From Leptospira wolbachii serovar Codice str. CDC (GTDB taxonomy: Bacteria; Spirochaetota; Leptospiria; Leptospirales; Leptospiraceae): a DNA stretch of 64,000 bases. The translations under genes and the position numbers were made by a program. Positions 27,682 through 38,744 of this stretch are shown piece by piece. The stretch is from the NCBI RefSeq assembly GCF_000332515.2, contig NZ_AOGZ02000014.1, positions 1,008,001 through 1,072,000 of the forward strand. The letters run 5' to 3'. Within the stretch, counting starts at the first letter, position 1, and each line of letters starts with the position of its first letter. Below the pieces are notes generated by a model. The model saw nothing but the letters and a program-made list of their open reading frames with translations, was not told the origin of the DNA and did no database searches.

Positions 27682-29060
27682 TTTGCGGTTCCTTCCTTGG
27701 TGGGTTTGGGGGTATAGACCAATTTTCCTCCTAATACCATGGATTCAATTGGAAATATTCCGGAAGCGCGTTTCAAAGGATTTTCGTCATGTACGGAAAA
27801 ATGGGCGGGACCACCGATTCGGATCTTTCCCTCATGGTCGGCCCCCATAAAGGAACAAGTCCTTAGGGTCAAAGTTTGGATAATATCTCGGCGTATTTGC
27901 GGTAAGGTCTCTGGGTCCGCATTTGTGGAAAGTAGCTCCAAGGAAAAGGAACCAAAAAGCGAGGCCCAAAACCCCGTTCTGCCAGAAGGAGAGTCTGCCT
28001 TCCTTGCCCTTGGTTTTGCCAAAAGGGTTTCCCAAAGCTGCACTTCCACAATGGCCGCCTGCCCTGGAAAAAGTCCCCAGTGCCCAGACCCACTGGCAAA
28101 AAGGAGATTCTTTCTAGCCTCGGCTTCCGATTGGAAGGTGGACTTGTACTGCGAAAAAGAGCCTCCCGAAAGGCTCCCCCCCTCTTCTCCACCTTCCGAC
28201 TCCAGAGATAAAGAATCCTTCCAACGGGAGCCAAAGACGGAATGGAGGCGAGACCAGATTTGGATTTGTTCTTTCCAAAGTTCTGGTTTTGTCTTTAGGT
28301 CCTGGAGATACAAAATCGATAACATGGGGGCCCAACGAAAGTCTCGTTTTTGGGCTCGGTAGAGGTTTGTTCCTTCGGGCATAGGATGAAAAATCACTGG
28401 AAAACCGGTATCCAAAGCATCTTCCCAACTGGTTTTGTCGGCAAAGGTATAAGCAACAGGAAGATAACCCTTTTCCTCTCCTTCTCTCCGTTTGGCAAAA
28501 AGTTCTGTTTGAGAAAACCCTCGGTTTTCCACTTCTTTTAAGAAAATGGGAAGGTGGCGATTTCGTTTGGAGTCGGGTGTGAGGCTAAGCCCCGAAGCAT
28601 AAAGCACCTCTTTTCCCGAAGCGAGTTCCGAATACAAAGCAGGTTTTTGGGATTGGGTGAGGATGGGGGCAAGCCACTTCGATTTTAAAATTTCATTTTG
28701 TAAGTGTGTAAGATTCGGATCCCCCACTGATTCAATGTGGCTAAATCCCGCTGCTAAATACCCGGAAAGATAAGTAGGAATTTCCTCGCGACTTGTCTTC
28801 CCCCCGCGTGCATTGGATCCCAAAGTGACAGAAGCATCACAAAATCCAGGCAATAAGTACTTAGGATGTACAGTTGGTGTTCCTTCTTTTAAGGAAATGA
28901 TTTTCCCTTGCACCACCTCTAAATCGACAAATCCGCCAAAATTGGCTTTTTCACTCTCCCAGATCCGAACCGATTTCATTTTCAAATTTTGAGACAAAAG
29001 GTTGGAGGGGGCAAAAGCCGATAAAAATAAGGAGAGGAATAGAAGCCTGCGGTTTTTCAT
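27678..29060 (-). CDS. Exported amidohydrolase-like protein lacking the metal-binding HxH
   Basis: 460 residues with a signal peptide (LFLSAFAPSNLLSQ). The order and motifs follow the imidazolonepropionase-like amidohydrolase branch: a beta sandwich at both ends (VDLEVVQGKIISLKEG and GGKLVYTP) and the entry block LLPGFCDASVTLGS at 69-82. In active members that block reads PGxxDxHxH; here both His are replaced (ASVTL), so the metal site that begins with them is missing. The second half also lacks the usual His series. The protein is therefore probably not a functional amidohydrolase, or it has another role. It is first in the minus-strand run and overlaps the S1 gene by 4 nt. A Gly/Ser-rich insert lies near 285-300. 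Confidence 0.72.
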   Translation of the reverse strand: MKNRRLLFLSLFLSAFAPSNLLSQNLKMKSVRIWESEKANFGGFVDLEVVQGKIISLKEGTPTVHPKYLLPGFCDASVTLGSNARGGKTSREEIPTYLSGYLAAGFSHIESVGDPNLTHLQNEILKSKWLAPILTQSQKPALYSELASGKEVLYASGLSLTPDSKRNRHLPIFLKEVENRGFSQTELFAKRREGEEKGYLPVAYTFADKTSWEDALDTGFPVIFHPMPEGTNLYRAQKRDFRWAPMLSILYLQDLKTKPELWKEQIQIWSRLHSVFGSRWKDSLSLESEGGEEGGSLSGGSFSQYKSTFQSEAEARKNLLFASGSGHWGLFPGQAAIVEVQLWETLLAKPRARKADSPSGRTGFWASLFGSFSLELLSTNADPETLPQIRRDIIQTLTLRTCSFMGADHEGKIRIGGPAHFSVHDENPLKRASGIFPIESMVLGGKLVYTPKPTKEGTAK

Positions 29061-29097
29061 ACTAGCGGTCTTAGTTACCTTGACAGTAAGGACTAGA

Positions 29098-29802
29098 ATG
29101 GAAAAGATTTCGGGTATGGGAAAGGAAACAAGCGAGATTTCTGATCACATCAAATTACACATCGAAAATGGGAAAATTCTCTCGCTAAAGACTCACCGGG
29201 TCTCCAAATCCGTTGAGGAACACATCAAGGAAGCCGTAGGCCTTATCTTAGATCGTCTCACCTATCCCACTCTTGTCCCTACACTCTATACCATCATCAA
29301 AGAACTGGCGATCAATGCCTGTAAAGCCAACCAAAAACGTGTCTTTTTTGAAGAACGCGGATACAGTATGTTAAACCCTTCCGAATATGCGAGGGGAGTC
29401 AGAGAGTATCGTGAAATGTTTTCCGAAGAGATGTCCAACGAATTTGGAATGAAAGCCAAAAAGAAAGGATACTATTGTTTAATTAACTTCCAATTCAATG
29501 ACGATGGAATCACCATCGAAGTCATCAACAACACACCCATTGCCAAAGAAGAAGAAAAAGCAATCAGAGAACGATTGGAGAAAGGAATGGTGTATGATGA
29601 CATCGCTCAATTCTATATGGACAATGCCGACACCACAGAAGGTGCAGGCCTTGGACTTGCCCTCATTCTCATTATGCTCAAAGGGGAAGGTATTGATCCC
29701 AATTTCTTTCGCATCATCATCGGAGAAGATTCCACCATCGCAAGATTGGAAATTCCTCTCTCCGATAAGTTTATCTCTGTCCGAGATCCCAATCAAATTT
29801 AA
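29098..29802 (+). CDS. Stand-alone HATPase-domain protein
   Basis: 234 residues from the ATG at 29098, which has AAGGA five bases upstream; a TTG at 29002 is in frame but would overlap the divergent gene. After about 45 residues of linker comes an ATPase fold: N-box IKELAINACKANQKR, a G1-like segment in which the Asp and Gly are replaced (VINNTPI), and G2 TTEGAGLGLALILIML. No dimerisation domain with a phospho-acceptor His and no membrane segment, so a cytoplasmic signalling ATPase rather than a complete sensor kinase. It is followed by the glycosyltransferase gene after 2 nt. No clear partner is visible. Confidence 0.78.
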   Translation: MEKISGMGKETSEISDHIKLHIENGKILSLKTHRVSKSVEEHIKEAVGLILDRLTYPTLVPTLYTIIKELAINACKANQKRVFFEERGYSMLNPSEYARGVREYREMFSEEMSNEFGMKAKKKGYYCLINFQFNDDGITIEVINNTPIAKEEEKAIRERLEKGMVYDDIAQFYMDNADTTEGAGLGLALILIMLKGEGIDPNFFRIIIGEDSTIARLEIPLSDKFISVRDPNQI

Positions 29803-29804
29803 AT

Positions 29805-30647
29805 ATGCCGCTTCCTTTATCCTGTGCCATCATTACCCTCAACGAAGAGGATAATATTTCCCGCACTCTCGTTGCCCTCTCTTTTATTGAAGATATCGTA
29901 GTGATTGATTCTGGTTCCACAGACAAAACAGTAACCATTGCGAAGTCATTCGGTGCCCGAGTATTTTATCGTAAATTTGCCAACTACGCAGATCAAAAAA
30001 ACTATGCCATCGAACAAACTAAGTTTGATTGGGTACTTGCCATTGATGCCGACGAAGTGGTATCCAGTGGTCTACAATCTGAAATTTCCGATTTATTTAC
30101 GAACCACAAACTAAACTCCGTAGGTTATCTTGTTCCACGTTTGACTTATTATTTAGGAAAGTGGATTCGTTTTGGCGGATACTATCCCAACTACCAAATC
30201 CGATTGTTCAAAAAAACTGCTGGGGAATTTAGCGGTGGTTTGGTGCATGAAAGAGTAAAACTCTCGGGCAAACCGATCAAACTTAAAAATCCACTCTATC
30301 ATTATTCTTATAAAAATATATCCGACCATTTACAATTCATTGATCGTTATTCCAGTTTGTTTGCAGAAGAAGAATTTAGAAAAGGAAAAACCAGTTCTGT
30401 ATTTTGGGCGTTTTTAAAAGCGTGTTTTAAAGGATTTTATATGTATTGGATTCGGTTGGGGATCCTAGATGGGAAACAAGGATTTGTTCTCGCCCTTCTA
30501 GGGTTTTATTATAACTTTCTTAAGTATTTAAAGTTATATGAAAAATCGAATTCAATCTCTTCTTTCTTTGTTATGGTTGATTCGGTTCATGATGTAAAGA
30601 GCAATAAATCCACCAAGAAAGATAGCAACCAAGTTCACATTGGATAG
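29805..30647 (+). CDS. Family-2 glycosyltransferase (WaaE/KdtX-like)
   Basis: 280 residues. Typical GT2 N-terminus SCAIITLNEEDNISRTLVALSFIEDIVVIDSGSTDKTV, the DxD-type motif in LAIDADEVVS and acceptor-site segment GGYYPNYQIRLFKKTAGEF. Resembles LPS core glucosyltransferases of the WaaE type, which work at the cytoplasmic face. The last 40 residues are not family-like and overlap a convergent membrane-protein gene by 96 nt, so the C-terminal part may be non-conserved. The gene follows the HATPase gene by 2 nt. Confidence 0.88.
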   Translation: MPLPLSCAIITLNEEDNISRTLVALSFIEDIVVIDSGSTDKTVTIAKSFGARVFYRKFANYADQKNYAIEQTKFDWVLAIDADEVVSSGLQSEISDLFTNHKLNSVGYLVPRLTYYLGKWIRFGGYYPNYQIRLFKKTAGEFSGGLVHERVKLSGKPIKLKNPLYHYSYKNISDHLQFIDRYSSLFAEEEFRKGKTSSVFWAFLKACFKGFYMYWIRLGILDGKQGFVLALLGFYYNFLKYLKLYEKSNSISSFFVMVDSVHDVKSNKSTKKDSNQVHIG

Positions 30648-30896
30648 TTGTGTGGATCCAATTTTTGGGGACATGAGCCACATAATGATATCACGAATGT
30701 AAGTTTGGAAAGTGGCAAACACGATGAGAGCGCCGATCCCTGCAACAAAAGTGGAACCCCAAAATTTCCCAAGTAAGTCTTTACGTTTATAATAATAAAA
30801 ATAATAGGCACAGGCTGCGGATGCGAGAAAAAAGAATAAAATATCTACTAGAATTGTCCATGGTTCCGATGGTGCGGCAAGCGGTAATGAAATCAT
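30552..30896 (-). CDS. Small membrane protein, three predicted helices
   Basis: 114 residues with three hydrophobic stretches (TILVDILFFFLASAACAYYFYYY, WGSTFVAGIGALIVFATFQTY and LVAIFLGGFIALYIMNRI) and charged loops between. I do not recognise a family. Membrane topology and Lys/Arg placement look genuine, and the frame is intact, but the 3' third overlaps the glycosyltransferase gene by 96 nt, so this is the less certain of the two. The RBS (AAGAAC) is weak. Confidence 0.5.
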   Translation of the reverse strand: MISLPLAAPSEPWTILVDILFFFLASAACAYYFYYYKRKDLLGKFWGSTFVAGIGALIVFATFQTYIRDIIMWLMSPKIGSTQLSNVNLVAIFLGGFIALYIMNRINHNKERRD

Positions 30897-30970
30897 TGTT
30901 CTTGTACCTGTCTAATACCTATTTTCGGTAAGCCATTGTTTAGTCCATAAGATAAAAAAAGAGGTTTTCC

Positions 30971-31861
30971 TTGTATTCAAAACACACCGAGATATTTGGG
31001 ATCTTGGGATATCCCTTAGGCCATACCCTATCCCCTTGGATTCATAATACACTATTCCAACTCTCCGGATATGATGGAGTTTATTTGGTCTTTGAAAACG
31101 AAAAGTGGAAAGAGATCGGTCTAAGCCCTCTCCTTGATTTAGGTGTAAAGGGTGTATCTGTTACCATCCCCTTTAAAGAATGGGCCTATTCACAAGCGGA
31201 TACGGTTTGTAATGCATCCAAGACTATGGGCTCTTCCAATACCCTACTCTTTCGTGACGGAATCCAAGCAGTCAATACGGATGGAACTGGGGCTGTCCTT
31301 GCGATCACCAAATCCAACCCCGATCTTTTAGATCCTATGTTTGAAAAACAAATTTTAATCCTCGGAAGTGGAGGCAGTGCCAAAGGAATCGTTTTTTCAT
31401 TGGCGGAGACTCTTAAAAATAACGCCGGTGATAAAAAGATCCAAAGAAAGATAAAGATCCTCGCAAGAAATGAAACCGCATCAAGAGAAATCCAGACAGC
31501 ATTAGGAAATCCTGATTGGTTGGCTGTCACGCCGAAAGAAGAGTGCCTAAAAGAAGCAGAGTTGTATGACCTTATCATTCACACAACTCCCGTGGGAATG
31601 AAGGGATACGGCGGTGAACCGCTACTGGACTCCCAATTCTTTACCAAAAAACACACGTTATTCGATATTGTGTATAATCCTTTGGAAACTGATTTGGTAA
31701 AACAAGCAAAGAAAAAAAAAGCAGAAATCATTCCTGGGTATTCTATGTTACTCTACCAAGGAATCAGACAATTTGAGTTGTTTACAAATTCAAAAGCAAA
31801 ATCGAAATGGATCGAAAAAGTAGAATCTTTACTTTTAAAACAACTGAAAAGTAGATCCTAA
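30971..31861 (+). CDS. aroE: Shikimate dehydrogenase
   Basis: 296 residues, NADP-dependent reduction of 3-dehydroshikimate in aromatic amino-acid synthesis. The substrate-binding start FGILGYPLGHTLSPWIHN and VKGVSVTIPFKEWAYS with the catalytic Lys are clear, as is NTDGTGAVLAI and the nucleotide-binding fold ILILGSGGSAKGIVFSL. A TTG at 30971 is the start, with GAGG about six bases upstream. The stop is 6 nt before folC, so the two are transcribed together. Confidence 0.96.
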   Translation: MYSKHTEIFGILGYPLGHTLSPWIHNTLFQLSGYDGVYLVFENEKWKEIGLSPLLDLGVKGVSVTIPFKEWAYSQADTVCNASKTMGSSNTLLFRDGIQAVNTDGTGAVLAITKSNPDLLDPMFEKQILILGSGGSAKGIVFSLAETLKNNAGDKKIQRKIKILARNETASREIQTALGNPDWLAVTPKEECLKEAELYDLIIHTTPVGMKGYGGEPLLDSQFFTKKHTLFDIVYNPLETDLVKQAKKKKAEIIPGYSMLLYQGIRQFELFTNSKAKSKWIEKVESLLLKQLKSRS

Positions 31862-31867
31862 ATAAAC

Positions 31868-33067
31868 ATGCAGTTTTTAGATTTTTTACATAGCCTACAA
31901 AATATAGAAAAAACAAGAAACTTCAATGTCTTCCAAACATATTCTCTTGATGCACTCAGAGAACTTTTCGAATTTGTAATCACCAAACACAGCATTCACA
32001 AACCCATTCGAATCAGCGTTGTAGGAACCAATGGGAAAGGCTCCACCTCACATTACTTAGCCTCTCTCCTATCAACTTTGGGATATAAAACTGGGCTTTA
32101 TACTTCTCCCCACCTACTTAGCCCCTTGGAACGATTCCAAGTTTTTGAAAAAGGCAAGGCCAATCTTCCCAAAGAAGAGGAAGTAGAAAACTTCTTCACA
32201 AAAATGATTCTTCCCGATCTCCAACGATTTTCCTCTCTTTCTTATTTTGAATTTTTAACGGTTTTTTCGTATCTCTTCTTTGTATCTCAAAAAACAGAAT
32301 TTGAAATTTGGGAAGCAGGGCTTGGGGGAAGGCTCGATGCCACAAAACTTGTGCAAGCCGACTATGTTGTATTAACAAAGCTAGGAATGGATCATTCTGA
32401 AATTTTAGGGGATACCAAAGAAAAAATCTGTTTAGAGAAGCTCGGAATCCTAACCGATGTTTGCCGAAAACTTTTGGTGATGGATCCAAACGACACCTCA
32501 CTTCGAAGCATCATCGAAAATTTTCCAAAAAACCAAATCCCCGTTCGGATCCTCCCTCTCGAGGATAAGCCAAGTTATTTAGAAACTAACTTTCTTTTTG
32601 CAAAGGTTACACTCGCAGAGTTTGTTCCCGACAAAAAAGGCGAGATTGAATCCATTTCCTGGGACAGAACCGAGCGTCCCCGTGGAAGGATGGAAGTCTT
32701 AAAATCCTCTCCTGAAATTGTTTTTGATCCTGCCCACAATCCAGAAGCGATTGCCACCACTACAGATGAGTTCGGGAGGACCCATACTTCTTTCTCTTTG
32801 GTTTTGGGAAGCCTTCCCGACAAAGACCGTGAAGGAATTCTAAAAGAACTGGTTGGCTTACCGCTTGTGTCTCTCTTTCTTTGGGAAGGAGCCGGATTTG
32901 GAACCTTTCCTGAACTACCTAGTCCTTTAAAACCCATCACAAGAAGGCTCCAAAACGAAGAGGAGCTGAAAGCCCTATTCCAAGGCAGATTTCCGGTATT
33001 GGTGTTAGGAAGTTTTCGCCTCTATGGAATTGTGGCAAAATTAATACAAAATACAACAAACATGTAA
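31868..33067 (+). CDS. folC: Folylpolyglutamate synthase / dihydrofolate synthase
   Basis: 399 residues of the Mur-ligase-like family. P-loop VGTNGKGSTSHYLASLL near residue 48-64, the folate loop GLYTSPHLLSPLERF, and later DHSEILGDTKEKICLEK with Mg/ATP residues. It adds glutamate to dihydropteroate and/or tetrahydrofolate. The C-terminal domain shows FDPAHNPEAIATTTDEF, the place of the catalytic Asp/His region. Follows aroE by 6 nt. Family is certain; whether it does both reactions is not known from sequence. Confidence 0.95.
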   Translation: MQFLDFLHSLQNIEKTRNFNVFQTYSLDALRELFEFVITKHSIHKPIRISVVGTNGKGSTSHYLASLLSTLGYKTGLYTSPHLLSPLERFQVFEKGKANLPKEEEVENFFTKMILPDLQRFSSLSYFEFLTVFSYLFFVSQKTEFEIWEAGLGGRLDATKLVQADYVVLTKLGMDHSEILGDTKEKICLEKLGILTDVCRKLLVMDPNDTSLRSIIENFPKNQIPVRILPLEDKPSYLETNFLFAKVTLAEFVPDKKGEIESISWDRTERPRGRMEVLKSSPEIVFDPAHNPEAIATTTDEFGRTHTSFSLVLGSLPDKDREGILKELVGLPLVSLFLWEGAGFGTFPELPSPLKPITRRLQNEEELKALFQGRFPVLVLGSFRLYGIVAKLIQNTTNM

Positions 33068-33087
33068 AATTGGACTTTACAAATGAA

Positions 33088-33127
33088 TCCTGAACGACAT
33101 TGTTCTTTTAGGAAACATCGTTCAGGA
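33088..33127. promoter_or_regulatory. Inverted repeat in front of the TetR-type gene
   Basis: Perfect 10-bp arms TCCTGAACGA (33088..33097) and TCGTTCAGGA (33118..33127) are 20 bp apart. Inside the first half a shorter repeat, GAAC-N6-GTTC, is present, so two binding sites in mirror arrangement are possible. The right arm ends two bases before the regulator ATG, the classical position of a TetR autoregulatory operator. Confidence 0.6.
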
Positions 33128-33129
33128 CC

Positions 33130-33750
33130 ATGCAAACTCCCAAAGAACATACACGAAAAGAAATCTTACAAGCGGCTCGAGAGGAATTCATCCAACTCGG
33201 TTTTGAGAAGGCAAGTATGCGAACCATTGCAAAAAAAGCAAAGGTCTCGACGAGTAATATCTACAATTACTTCGAAAACAAAGAACACCTGCTCACAGAA
33301 ATCCTACAGCCAGTTCTATCTGGAATGGAGAAAGCCTTTGCTTACGTTTCTCATCCCGATTACTTTGAAAAAAGATTTAACGACAGTTATGAGGCCTGGC
33401 AGGAAAGATTTCATATTGCTCTTGAATATGTAGATGCAAATCGAGATGACTTTATCCTTTTGCTTACCAAGTCACAAGGTTCACATCTAGAAGAATTCCC
33501 TGATACAGTTCTCACTCGCCTTACAAAAATCAACTTCGACCAATACAGCACTTTCAAAGAAAAAAACCCTTCTTACAAAGGGGAAGTAAGTGAATTTGTA
33601 GTGAGAAACATCCTTTCTTTCTTTCTCAACATTTTCGTCCAGATGGTGAGGCAAGGAATCTCCAAACAAGATATGTTGGTATATCAGGATAGTTTCCTTA
33701 AATTTTTGCACTTCGGATACAAAGGATCGATTGCCTCTGATCTGAGTTGA
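33130..33750 (+). CDS. TetR/AcrR-family transcriptional regulator
   Basis: 206 residues. The N-terminal helix-turn-helix is unmistakable: RKEILQAAREEFIQLGFEKASMRTIAKKAKVSTSNIYNYFENKEHLLTEIL. The ligand-binding C-terminal domain has no diagnostic motif. A perfect inverted repeat lies immediately upstream, so autorepression is likely. The ATG at 33130 has AGGA only two bases upstream, too close for a normal RBS; the transcript may be leaderless or have a very short leader. It lies between folC and trpF, with a 62-nt gap on one side and 16 nt on the other, so trpF could be read from the same transcript. Target pathway unknown. Confidence 0.9.
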   Translation: MQTPKEHTRKEILQAAREEFIQLGFEKASMRTIAKKAKVSTSNIYNYFENKEHLLTEILQPVLSGMEKAFAYVSHPDYFEKRFNDSYEAWQERFHIALEYVDANRDDFILLLTKSQGSHLEEFPDTVLTRLTKINFDQYSTFKEKNPSYKGEVSEFVVRNILSFFLNIFVQMVRQGISKQDMLVYQDSFLKFLHFGYKGSIASDLS

Positions 33751-33766
33751 ATCAATCTGGTTCTCG

Positions 33767-34382
33767 ATGGGAACTGGATACAAAATTAAAATCTGCGGAA
33801 TCAAAGACCTGGCGACACTCGAACTCTGTGTGGATCTCCAGGTCGATTTTGTAGGACTAAACTTCTCCCCTCGTTCTCCACGTTGTATTACGGCAGAAAT
33901 CGCTGAAAACTTACTCCAATTAAGGAAGAGAGACGGATTTCCCAAACTTGTATTTTTATTCTTTGAAAACTCTGTTTCCGAAATTCAAAACCTAAACACA
34001 CGATTCCAACCAGATCTTGTCCAACTGATTCGCGGGGACAGGTTTCTCACAAAAGAACTATGGGACAACCTGACAGAAAAAAAATCACTCCTTCCTGCCA
34101 TTCGGATCCAAGAGAAAGTTGTTTCTGACGCAGACTTAGAACCAAAATCAGATTTAGTAATTTTAGATAGTTATAATAAAAATTTGGGTGGCGGGACTGG
34201 GCATAGTTTCCCCTGGGAGTATGTAACATCCGTAAAACGACCTTTTTTACTCGCTGGTGGAATCACTCCTGAAAATGTAAAAACTGCCTTAGAAACTGTC
34301 CATCCTTATGGTATTGATGTGGCCAGCGGTGTGGAAACAGGCGGCAAAAAAGATCCAAAGAAAATACAAGAATTGGTACAAA

Positions 34383-34399
<17 letters not shown>
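33767..34399 (+). CDS. trpF: Phosphoribosylanthranilate isomerase
   Basis: 210 residues, tryptophan synthesis, TIM barrel. Markers are KICGIKDLATLELCVDLQVDFVGLNF with the catalytic Cys (KICGI), VQLIRG and the phosphate-binding end LLAGGITPENV and GIDVASGVETGGKKDPKKI. Other trp genes are absent here. The last 17 nt overlap mutS, so translation is coupled. Confidence 0.95.
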
Positions 34400-36914
<2,515 letters not shown>

Positions 36915-37795
36915 ATCTGTAAAATCAATCCAATTGGTAATTTTGTCTTTTAACCCTTGTTTGGCGTGAATTCCAATTCCTATTCCTGCGGCATTTAACA
37001 TTAAAGCATCGTTGGCTCCGTCCCCTACTGCTACCACTTGTTCTAGGGGAATCGAAAGATCCTTTGCATACTTTTTTAGATAAAATTCTTTTTTTTCTCT
37101 GTTGATGATCTCACCAAAAATCTCGCCGGTGAAGTTTCCATTCACCTCTTCCAATCCATTGGCCCTATAAAAACTCACAGGATACTTTTCAGAAAATAAT
37201 TGCAAAACAGGTGTAAACCCGCCACTTAGGATTCCCAATTTAGATCCGTTAGCCTGCACAAACTGAAAGACCTTTTCCATTCCCTCATTCAATGTTAGTA
37301 GATCATACACTTCTCTGAAACTCTCTTTAGAAAGCCCAGCCAAGTGTTTCACTCGCAAACGGAGGGCTTCATCAAACCCCATTCCACCTTCCATCGCTTG
37401 TTTGGTAACAGTGGCAACTTCTTCATAGACTCCATGTTTTCTTGCCAATTCATCAATGACCTCTTCTTTGATGACTGTGGAATCCATATCAAATACAAAA
37501 AGAGATTCTTTCTTCTTAGGTAACAAAGAACCAATAGACAAAAAGTCTATTTGGTGATTTGCCAAGTGGTTACGAATTGTCACCACTTGGTCCCTAGTTA
37601 AAGATTCCTTTTGTAGAATTTGAACACAGTATAACCCAAATTTTTCTCTGCGGAATAGTTGGGATTGAGAACCAGAAACATCAAAAGTTTTGTCGATTGA
37701 TGGATTTACACCATCAGACTTTAGGTTTGGGAAGTTTTTTGAGAGAAGAGAATCAGCAATAGGAGAACGAGAAATTAAAAGCGAAGAATTCATTT

Positions 37796-38563
37796 TTACT
37801 TTTGCAGATAGGGCCTTAATTTTTTACCCCAAACTTCATATCCTTTTTCATTAAAATGCAGGCTGTCTCCATTAGGGCGGATTAATTCTTCACGAAGAGT
37901 GGGTGAATCGATTTTTCTCATGCTATCCCAAACTTCAATGTATTCTACGTTGGTTGTCGTCCTTGCCACTTGGTTCAAAAACAAATTGAATACAGGCACA
38001 ATTTGATTCAGTTCCTTAACTCTTGTTGGGGGAACCGCAATGAGAAAGATCTTTGTGTTTCTATTTTTGGATTGGATTTTTTGGATGATAGCGAGTAGGT
38101 TATTTTGAACCAAACTCAAACACTTTCCTTGGATAAAATCGTTTCCACCAATTTCGATTACGATTTTTTCTGGATGGAGGACGAGAATATCTTCTTCCAT
38201 TCTTGTGAGAAGAGTTTCTGTCATATCCCCACCAATCCCACGATTGGTGACCGACTGACCTGGAAATTCTTTAGCCATAAGGTCCGGTAAAAACAAATGT
38301 ACCAAACTATCACCGGCAAAAACAACATTAGATCTTTTGATTTTCAAATTGTCTTGTGCGTATAACAAGCGTGTGGGGAGCCAAGCCTTCTCTATATACT
38401 TTTTGAAGTTAGAGTCATCTCGCCATCCCGGCTCTGCAAAACATTGGAAACTGGTATCGAAATAGTCACGTTTCGAGGAGGATTTACAATCGGTAACACT
38501 CAAAACCAGGGCAAGAACCATGCCCCAACGGAGGAGGAATTTATTCCTGTTCTTGCGGTTCAT
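37796..38563 (-). CDS. SGNH-hydrolase lipoprotein (GDSL family)
   Basis: 255 residues. Signal with lipobox-like SVTDC near residue 26, so a probable lipoprotein. Block I FAGDSLVHLF with the catalytic Ser, block II GIGGDMTETLL with oxyanion Gly, block III IEIGGNDF with Asn, block V DSLHFNEKGYEVW with the Asp and His. All four SGNH residues are present, so an active esterase or acyltransferase is expected at the membrane surface. The start at 38563 overlaps the preceding 59-codon gene by 23 nt; an in-frame ATG at 38521 would still keep a shorter signal. Substrate unknown. Confidence 0.82.
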   Translation of the reverse strand: MNRKNRNKFLLRWGMVLALVLSVTDCKSSSKRDYFDTSFQCFAEPGWRDDSNFKKYIEKAWLPTRLLYAQDNLKIKRSNVVFAGDSLVHLFLPDLMAKEFPGQSVTNRGIGGDMTETLLTRMEEDILVLHPEKIVIEIGGNDFIQGKCLSLVQNNLLAIIQKIQSKNRNTKIFLIAVPPTRVKELNQIVPVFNLFLNQVARTTTNVEYIEVWDSMRKIDSPTLREELIRPNGDSLHFNEKGYEVWGKKLRPYLQK

Positions 38564-38720
38564 TCATTCGGAAGCGCTTTTGCCAATCTTTGATTTGGGC
38601 CTGCGCATATTCTTCCGTGTCACAAATCCGAAACTCGATCGGGTTATTTGTGGTTGTCTCGATGAGTTTGGCTTCGATATACCCGTTCTTTAACTTGGTT
38701 GTCTCAATGCGATATCTCAT
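38541..38720 (-). CDS. Small conserved-looking protein of 59 residues
   Basis: ATG at 38720 with GGAG eight bases upstream, stop at 38541..38543. The protein starts MRYRIETTKLKNGYIEAKLI and ends in QKRFRMNEPQEQE; it is acidic and soluble, with no signal or membrane helix. It begins 24 nt after the transporter gene and overlaps the SGNH gene by 23 nt, the same packing as its neighbours, which supports it being real. Function unknown. Confidence 0.55.
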   Translation of the reverse strand: MRYRIETTKLKNGYIEAKLIETTTNNPIEFRICDTEEYAQAQIKDWQKRFRMNEPQEQE

Positions 38721-38744
38721 CTGAATAGCTCCAAAAACCAGGAT

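Noticed and set aside
27739..28362. 207-codon open frame on the plus strand
   Set aside because: It is antisense to the amidohydrolase-like gene, which has a signal peptide and recognisable motifs; no RBS for the antisense frame.
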